This document shows positions 57,151 to 64,000 of a stretch of 64,000 nucleotides of DNA, piece by piece. The notes beneath the pieces are model-generated. The model was given only the letters and a program-made list of their open reading frames with translations, ran no database searches and had not been told where the DNA came from. The number at the start of each line of letters is the position of its first letter. Positions within the stretch are counted from its first letter, which is position 1. A program made the position numbers and the translations under genes. This DNA comes from Ignelater luminosus. Lineage: Eukaryota > Arthropoda > Insecta > Coleoptera > Elateridae. The stretch lies in contig VTPC01090428.1 in the NCBI GenBank assembly GCA_011009095.1, positions 12,882 to 76,881 of the forward strand, read 5' to 3'.

Positions 57151-58555
57151 AGCGAATGCAGGTCGTTTATCTTATATCTAACTTTATCTCAAGGCGCATT
57201 AAGTCCTGAAGCCGGTCCAGACACTTAAAATCATCGAAGAGTTTTGTTCCAAATTTTATTGAGATCCTAACCATAAATTGACTGTCTTCAGTCTTTGTAG
57301 TGTCATCGTCGAAATTCCAAAATCAAAAGCCATTTTCAGTTTTCTAGGTTAGTTTGATTAATTATTACAATGACAATACAATCAGGTAACTGTTTTAGGA
57401 AATCGACCAACTTCATTCATTTAAGGGTAAAATTATGAATTAGTCATAAAAGATGCTACGGAAGAAACTGATACCTAATAAAAGAATATTTTCTTCTGGT
57501 TTATTGAATAAAAGGCCAGCTAGAGGTGAGATCTATCTATTGTCATAATTAATAACGACGCTGTTATATTCGACACAGCAAGTAAGGATGAATTATTAAC
57601 TGCAAAGCCTTTTAGTATATTGGAGGAATGGGGCATAAGGAACGTTACCATTATAAGTTAAAATGAAGGTCCTCTGGAATAAAGTTGGATTGAGAACCAC
57701 CATCCAGCAATACATCGTAACATGCTCAGCATTCTCTAAATTACGACCATAAAAAATCTTAGTGTGTCTCTTAACCTTTGTACTGCGATTTGGAATGGTT
57801 AAGGAATTTTCAAGAATTTCCTGCAATTATTAAGTGGAACGAGATCGTTAGCAAAAGCTCCTAACAAGCTCTAATTGTTTTTACCTTTTGCCTTAATATC
57901 TTTCATTTCCAACCACCACGTCTATAGAATAATTGAGGCAGGTTTATAACAGGTAACTTGATGTAATGTAAGTTATAATTGGATACAGGCTTGTTAGAGC
58001 ATTAATATTGTCCGGAAAGTTTGACTGCCCAGCAAGAAATTCAACCTGCCATATTATATCCTTGCTGTCTATAGCTAGTAATCTTTTTATCTCTGAGCAA
58101 TCTATTATGAATGTCTTCATTTACTTTTTATTTCCCTACTTTACAATCTTTTGTATTCTACATTTTTCTTTAGGTTTGTGTTTCGTCAGTGCCTTGGTAT
58201 TGTGGAATGCATCTAATGGAGGTATTTACAGTTGGTAGAAAAACTCCAGGGCATTTTCTGTACTATGCACTTGTTTGTTTCGTATAATCAAAATTGTTTG
58301 CGATCTCGCATAGTTCGACATCCCTACATCTAGCAGTAACCGCTTCTCTAACTGTAGTTTTCTTTTAGATAGATTCTAACTATAAATGTGTTCGATTCTT
58401 GAGATGTTATCCTGTTGTAACTCTTTTTGAATCGTAAACATACACAATTGTTGCTAATAAAAAAATCAATTTTTAGTGTGTATGCAAAGAAAGACTGTCG
58501 TGAACTTACTGAACTGCTTCAACTAAAAATTCTGGTAGACTTACATTTGGCGATG
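57151..58555. other. Non-coding stretch; possible decayed BEL/Pao pol
   Basis: The downstream part of the minus-strand BEL/Pao RT would be expected here, but I cannot read any motif below about 58560. Open frames of 61-76 residues have no recognisable content. Confidence 0.45.
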
Positions 58556-58559
58556 TCAT

Positions 58560-59280
58560 TTTCTTCTATACCAACTGAGCTTTCTCTAACGTTATAAGAT
58601 GCCATATTCTAGATGTGATCCAGTATGCATCTTGTCGTTGAGGTTGTCGCCACTGGAACACCACTCTTACTTTTGCTTTATGCTTTCATTACTGCTTGGT
58701 AAGGAATAAAGTAGTTTCCTTGCTTTTCTTCCTCTCTAGGGATGAGTTTCATGTGTCCAAGCTGTACGAGTTCTTTTATGAACTGATGGCACTATTGACC
58801 CAACTTTTTGTCCTTTGCAAATCTCTTTTCTTGTTGGATCAATCTTGCTATGATTTTCAATTGTGATGTTCTCAGAGTCTGTTCTTGAATAGTAGGCATA
58901 CCTTGGTTTCGTTGTGCTGTTTGGCTGTAAAATTCTTGACATGGTTTTCTTTCTCTGTTAACTCCCATGGTTGACAAACGTCTTCTAGTTCTTAGAACTT
59001 TGTTAGTTGGTTATATTTTTCAATGCATGTGGCCATACTGGCAAAGCAGATGTTGCTGTTTTTTTCTTAAGATGCTCCTGACAGTCTTGGTCTTATGTAG
59101 GCCATTCGAAGTAATTGTGCTAATGTTATTTTGCCCCTAGCATTATGTCTTTTGGTTCAGGTTTTGCAAATGTGAGGTCGGCTAGTATGCGATTGTTCCA
59201 TTCATCTATATTGCTTTCTAGTGTCTTCCTGAACAATGTGTGAGTTAGTCTTATTTTCCTTATCTTTGTAGGAAAACTAG
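58560..59280 (-). pseudogene. BEL/Pao pol remnant: protease tail to RT start
   Basis: On the minus strand, in order: NRILADLTFAKPEPKDIMLG at about 59200-59140, matching the LADPxFxxPxxIDxLLGAD block after the protease. Next comes TKF.ELEDV at about 59010-58980 (usually FWELEEV), then LIQQEKRFAKDKKLG, FIKELVQLGHM, REEEKQGNYFIPYQAVMKA and KVRVVF at about 58665-58650, the entry to the RT, and LNDKMHTG in another frame. Several stops and frameshifts separate the blocks. The RT catalytic region is lost. It is a different segment from the BEL/Pao tail at 6796-7101; both could come from one family. Confidence 0.85.
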
Positions 59281-59665
59281 AGCGATCTACATGCAGTAGT
59301 TTTGTAGCTAAAACATTTTCATAGTTGGAACTGCCATCAGATGTTCTAAAAGAGGTTGTTTATATAGAGGAAAGATCGCTAAAGTCTGTCAGAACTTTCT
59401 TTAGTCTAACGATTTTGCTGTTCAAACTCAACGGTTGTTCTCATTACCTACAGCGTTGGTTTACCATAACTTAGTAATTTCCCAGCTAAGAAATTATTTA
59501 AACTGGAACTGCTACCAAGCTTTATGAAAGGGATCTATCTATAGGGAAAAAGCCATCAAAGTCGGTTATAATATTTCCGAGTTCTAACAATCTCAGCGTA
59601 GTCGGTTTTTCATTACCTAAAGAATTACCTTATCTCTACATCTACATGCAGCAGTTTCTTATTCG
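59266..59665 (+). repeat. Satellite A, right block (about two units)
   Basis: Aligns with 10180-10540 over about 360 bp, including irregular stretches such as CTCAACGGTTGTTCTCATTA versus CTCAACGATTTGTTGCTTGT and the shared TAACTTA(G/A)(T/C)AATTTCCC(A/C)GC. It is thus a copy of that particular pair of units, not just of the family. Confidence 0.85.
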
Positions 59666-59689
59666 AAATGAAAAATAAAAATTGGCATG

Positions 59690-60184
59690 CAAGAGCCTAC
59701 ATTTTTTTTGTATTTCCATAATGTAAAAAACTACTTTATATGGTAATTTATTTAATTTATAATGAAGATGATGTAGATTTTCCAATATGCTCCGTAACCA
59801 TTAAAAATAATAATTTTAATAATAAAAAATTTCGCATTTTATCTCGCAAATGTGACTTTTACCAAAGTGCCTCAGAAGTATGGAATAATGGTTTTACAGT
59901 CATAAGCGTACATTGTATCAAAAATCATTCAGATAAAAATTGTTTTTCCAAGGCTCTTTCTATTCTTGCCAAGTTAAGGGTTAACAATTACTATTTCTTT
60001 AATTTTCAAAACATCAGACAAAATGATAACTAACTTTTAGATAAAGATTTCAAATTATCATTATCAACAAAGATCCAATTTAAAATTCGCGGGAAATCGG
60101 TAGTTCTTTTTAGTTACAGTGTAAAACGGGCTGCGGTTACCTAGCTCCTCCCATAATATGGTCTATCACTTTATCTGGTCGTGG
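59690..60184. other. Spacer between satellite A and satellite B, right locus
   Basis: It includes a 97-residue + strand frame (59740-60033), asparagine-rich with no recognised domain. It sits in the place of the 10991-11340 spacer of the left locus but does not obviously match it. Confidence 0.45.
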
Positions 60185-63100
60185 GACAGACTTTCATTTT
60201 CAAACGATAACTGAAAGCTTCGAGAAAACAACTAGAAGATTTCAGATAACAACTAGAAATTCCTATGAAAGTCCCGAAGGGTCAATGTCAATTTTCTTCT
60301 AACTGATAACTGAACATTTCTAAATGAAACTGAAAATCTCCAGACAATAGATGAAAATACAAACAATTTTCAATATTTTCTAATAGAAAGTTTCTAAATG
60401 GTAATGGAAAATTTCTATATAACAATTGGAAGTTGCCAGATAACAACTGGAATTTACATATGACGAGTAGAACTTTTCAGTTATCATTTGAAAATTTGCA
60501 GTTGCAGTTAGGAGATTTCTAGTTAAAGAACTTTTACATTGGCCCTTCGGGGCTTTTTTAGATAGGAGGAAATGACAATAAGAAGTTTCCAATATTCTCT
60601 AGTAGGAAGTTTCAAAATGATATTTGAATGATTCCAGAAAACACCTAGAGACATTTACAGGTAACAACTAAAAATTACCTATGAAAGCCCCTAAGGGCAA
60701 ATGTGAATTTTTGTTGTTACTGGAAACTTCCAGATGATAACTGCAGTTTTCATATGACGAGTGGAGATTTCCAGTTATTGTTTGAAAATTTGCAGTTGCA
60801 GGAGATTTTCAGTTAAAAGACTTTTTACATTGGCTCTTCGGGGCTTTTTTAAATACGTGGAAATGACAATTGGAAATTTCCAATATTCATTAGTAGAACA
60901 TGTCCAAATGAGAGATGAAAATGACAGTTAGAAGTTTTCAATATTCTCTAGTAGGAAGTTTCCAAAAAATAACTAAAAGTTTTCAGAAAACAACTAGAAG
61001 TTTTCAGATAACAACTGGAAATTACCTATGAAAGCCCAAAGGGCCAATGTGATTTTTCTTGTAACTGGAGATTTCCAGATGACAACTGAAGTTTTCATAT
61101 AGCGAATGGAAATTTCCAGTAATTATTGAAAATTTACAGTTGCAGTTAGGAAATTTCCAGTTAAAGAAACCTTTTACATTGACCCTTCGGGGCTTTCTTA
61201 TATACGTGAAAATGGCAATTGGAAGTTTTCAGTATTATCTGGTAGAAAGTTCGCAAATGATAACTGAAAGGTTTTAGAAAACAACTAGAAGTTTTCAGAT
61301 AGCACCTGGAAATTACTTATGAAAACCCCAAAGGGCCAATGGGAATTTTCTTGTAACTCGAAATTTCCAGATGACAACTGCAGTTCTCATATGACAAGTG
61401 GAGATTTCCAGTTATCATTTGAAAATTTGCAATTACTAGGAGTTTTCTGGTTAAAGAACTTTTATATTGGCCCTTCGGGGCTATCTTAGATAGGTGGAAA
61501 TGACAATTAAAAGTTTTCATTATGCTCTAGTAAGAAGTTTTCAAATAATAACTAAAAGTTTTTAGAAAAGAACTAGAAGTTTTCAGATAACAACTGGAAA
61601 TTACTTATGAAAGCCCCCAATGGCCAATGTGGATTTTTTTTGTAATTCGAAATTTCCAGATGACAACTGCAGTTCTCATAGGACAAGTGGAGATTTCCAG
61701 TTATCATTTGAAAATTTGCAGTTGCAGTTAGGAAATTTTCAGTTAAAAGACTTTTACATTGGCCCTTCGGGGCTTTCTTGTATAGGTGGAAATGACAATT
61801 AGAAGTTTTCAATATTCTGTAGTAGAAAGTTTGCAAATGATAACTGAAGGTTTTCAGAAAACAACGAAACATTTTCAGATAACAACTGGAAATTGCTTAT
61901 GAAAGCCCCGAATGGCCAATGTGAATTTTCTTGTAACTCGATATTTCCAGATGATACCTGCAGTTTTCATATGACGAGTCGAGATTTCCAGTTATTATTT
62001 GAAAATTTACAGTTGCAGTTAGAAAATTCTCAGTTAAAAAAACTTTTATATTGACCCTTCTGAGCTTTCTCAGACACGTGGAAATGACAATTGGAAGTTT
62101 TCAATATCATCTGGTAGAAAGTTTGCAAATGATAACTAAAAGTTTTTAGAAAAACCCCGAAGGGCCAATGTAAGTTTTCTTTTAACTGGAAAGTTCCAGA
62201 TGACAAATGAATATTTCGAGATGACAACTCGAAATTTTCAAATAAAAACTGAAAATTTCTATTTGTCATATGAAAATTCCAGTTATCGGAAACTACCCCG
62301 TTTTTATCTGACAGCTTGAGGCTGTTATATAGAATTTTTTAGTTACCATTTTTGAAACTTCCGATTAGAAAACATTAGAAATATAGTTATTATTTCCACC
62401 TATTATCTGGAGATTTTCAGTTGTTATTTGGAAATATCCAGTTATCAGTTGCTAATTAGTAGTTGTCATCTGAAAATTTCCAGTTACAAGAAAATTCACA
62501 CTGGCCCATAGGAGCTTCCATAAGTAATTTCCAATTGTTATCTTGAAATTCCCAGTTATCAATTGGAAACTTCCTCGTTCCATCTGGATTTTTTTTATTC
62601 AAAAAAATTTTTAATTGGACCTTTGGGGCCTTCGTAGATAACTGGGAATGACAATTGGAAATTTCCACTTTCCATCTGGAAATTCCCAGTTAGAAAATTT
62701 GCATTTGGTCCTTCGGGGTTTTTGTAGGTACCTGGAAATGACAATTGGGAATTTGTTCTTCCCATCTGGAAATTTTCAGTTAAAAAATTCTACATTAGCC
62801 CTTGAGGGTTTTTGTTGATAACTGTAAATGACAATTGAAAATTTGCTTTTCGAATCTGGAAATTTCCAGTTAGAAAACTGTAGATTGGCCCTTTGTGGCT
62901 TTTGTAGATGGCTGGAAATGGCAATTGAAAATTTCCTCTTCCTATCTAGAAATTCCCAGTTAAAAAATTTTACATTGACCTTTCGGGGCTTTCCTAAAGA
63001 GCTAGAGATGGGAATGCAATCAAATTAAATTGTAAATCCCCAGATGATATTTCTTAATATAAAGTATTGAAATGGCAGCTGGATATTTCCAGATAACAAC

Positions 63101-63600
63101 TAGAAGTCAGATCAGAACGGGGCATTTCCAGATAACAAACTGAAATCTCCATTTGACAAGTGAAGATTTTCAGTTATCATTTGGAAATTTGCAGTTGTTT
63201 CCATTTGGAGATTTCTATGAAAACCATGAAGCACAAATAAAGATTTTTTTACTTTGAAATTTCAGATGACAACTAAAGATTTCCTAATAAAAACTGAAAA
63301 TTTTTACATTTTCTTTTTCCTGGGATTTTCAAATGGCAATTGCTATTTTCTAGTTGTCATCTGGAAATTCCCAATTATCTAGTAGAAATCTTTATTGTCG
63401 CTTCTGTACTTTGGTACTTATCATCTGAACATTTTCACTTGTCATTTGGAGATTTTGAATTGCTATCTGGAAATGTCCAATTGTCAGTTGAAGATTTCCG
63501 CTTGACAACTGAAAAGTTACAGTTAACAAATACTTTACATTGTCCTTTCAGGGTTTTCGTACAAGTCAATTTTCCGAAATTTGGAAATTTCCTGTAGGTG
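60185..63600 (+). repeat. Satellite B array, right block
   Basis: Same family and fold-back design as 11400-14705. Left arms (AAAGCCC..GAAGGGCCAATG) start near 60271, 60683, 61028, 61319, 61608, 61898 and 62152, and inverted right arms (ACATTGGCCCTTCGGGGCTT) lie between them, so the dominant period from 60.7 to 62.1 kb is about 290 bp. From 62610 to 63000 only right arms remain, in tandem every 88-90 bp (near 62709, 62799, 62886, 62976). The 60.20-60.62 kb part matches 12.06-12.50 kb segment for segment. Open frames here are repeat artefacts. Confidence 0.9.
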
Positions 63601-64000
63601 AGTGTACAGTCAATGACTCACTGCAAAAACTTGCCAATTATTGTTAACACAGAAGCAATACCCAATAGTGCACATAAGAGCTCCACAATTCGTGGTCCCC
63701 CAACCTTTAAGTCCGAGGTAAACTCTCATATGCTCTTGCTAGCGTTGCTATTCCATTGAGTTGAAGGGCCTCCCTTAAAGAAAACTTGCAAAGGGGGCGT
63801 CCTAGGACTCTTAGTTCGCCACTTAGATGGAATTCAAAATAAAAATAAAGTACAACCCAAATCAACAGATTTTTACTCCTGCAGAATTTTCCGATACCAA
63901 ACGCCAAAAAGAAAAAATAGAAAAAATTCCATAAATTCCGTAAAATATGTATCTATTAGGCAAATATGCATTTAGATGCAAAATAAATATTTCTACAGCA
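63601..64000. other. Sequence after satellite B
   Basis: The first 30 bp or so continue the boundary shared with 14706-14790 (GTGAGTG, ACAGTCAATGACTCA). The rest is unique, with nothing recognised up to the window end. Confidence 0.5.

Overview
The window looks like AT-rich, repeat-dominated nuclear DNA from an arthropod, most likely an insect. This rests on the mix of transposon remnants: RTE-like and Jockey-like LINEs, BEL/Pao, and a Ty3/gypsy element of the 17.6/297 type with a tRNA-Ser-like primer site. The order cannot be fixed from the sequence. I recognise no intact host gene, tRNA, rRNA or CRISPR array. Every coding remnant I can name is a degenerate transposon gene carrying stops and frameshifts.

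Layout. 1-2640 is AT-rich and unassigned. 2650-5815 is a decayed LINE (endonuclease then reverse transcriptase, + strand). 6796-7485 is the 3' end of a BEL/Pao element. 9.87-16.27 kb holds two kinds of tandem DNA: satellite A (about 200-bp units) on both sides of satellite B, whose units are themselves inverted repeats. A patch of satellite D lies at 16.8-17.2 kb. At 19.6-21.7 kb a gypsy pol remnant on the + strand is split by the ORF1 of a Jockey-like LINE on the - strand. 24.5-33.7 kb is satellite C, with units near 170 bp that repeatedly encode a zinc-finger-linker-like HTGEKP string. Satellite C is interrupted at 25559-29242 by a DNA transposon with long terminal inverted repeats, TA at both ends, a pogo/Tigger-type DDE fragment, a 123-bp satellite (E) and a 143-bp MITE. 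36.58-40.93 kb is a gypsy element (LTR, primer site, gag, protease, RT, RNase H, start of integrase). It abuts a second non-LTR element (PHD-like finger then RT, 40.95-43.44 kb). 45.1-46.6 kb is a GC-richer island with a cluster of homeodomain-type TAATC sites. 49.9-53.05 kb and 55.76-57.15 kb are two arrays of satellite D in opposite orientation. 58.56-59.28 kb is a BEL/Pao pol remnant on the - strand, followed by more satellite A (59.27-59.66 kb) and satellite B (60.19-63.60 kb).

How it fits together. The two ends of the window carry related blocks of A and B with matching sub-block order and a shared right boundary, so a composite unit has been duplicated. The most unusual signals are the fold-back design of satellite B, the zinc-finger-like coding echo in satellite C, the long-TIR transposon with repeats inside its TIRs, and the TAATC cluster. 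Two 10-N assembly gaps (32343-32352 and 56811-56820) sit inside or beside very recent duplications of about 290 bp.
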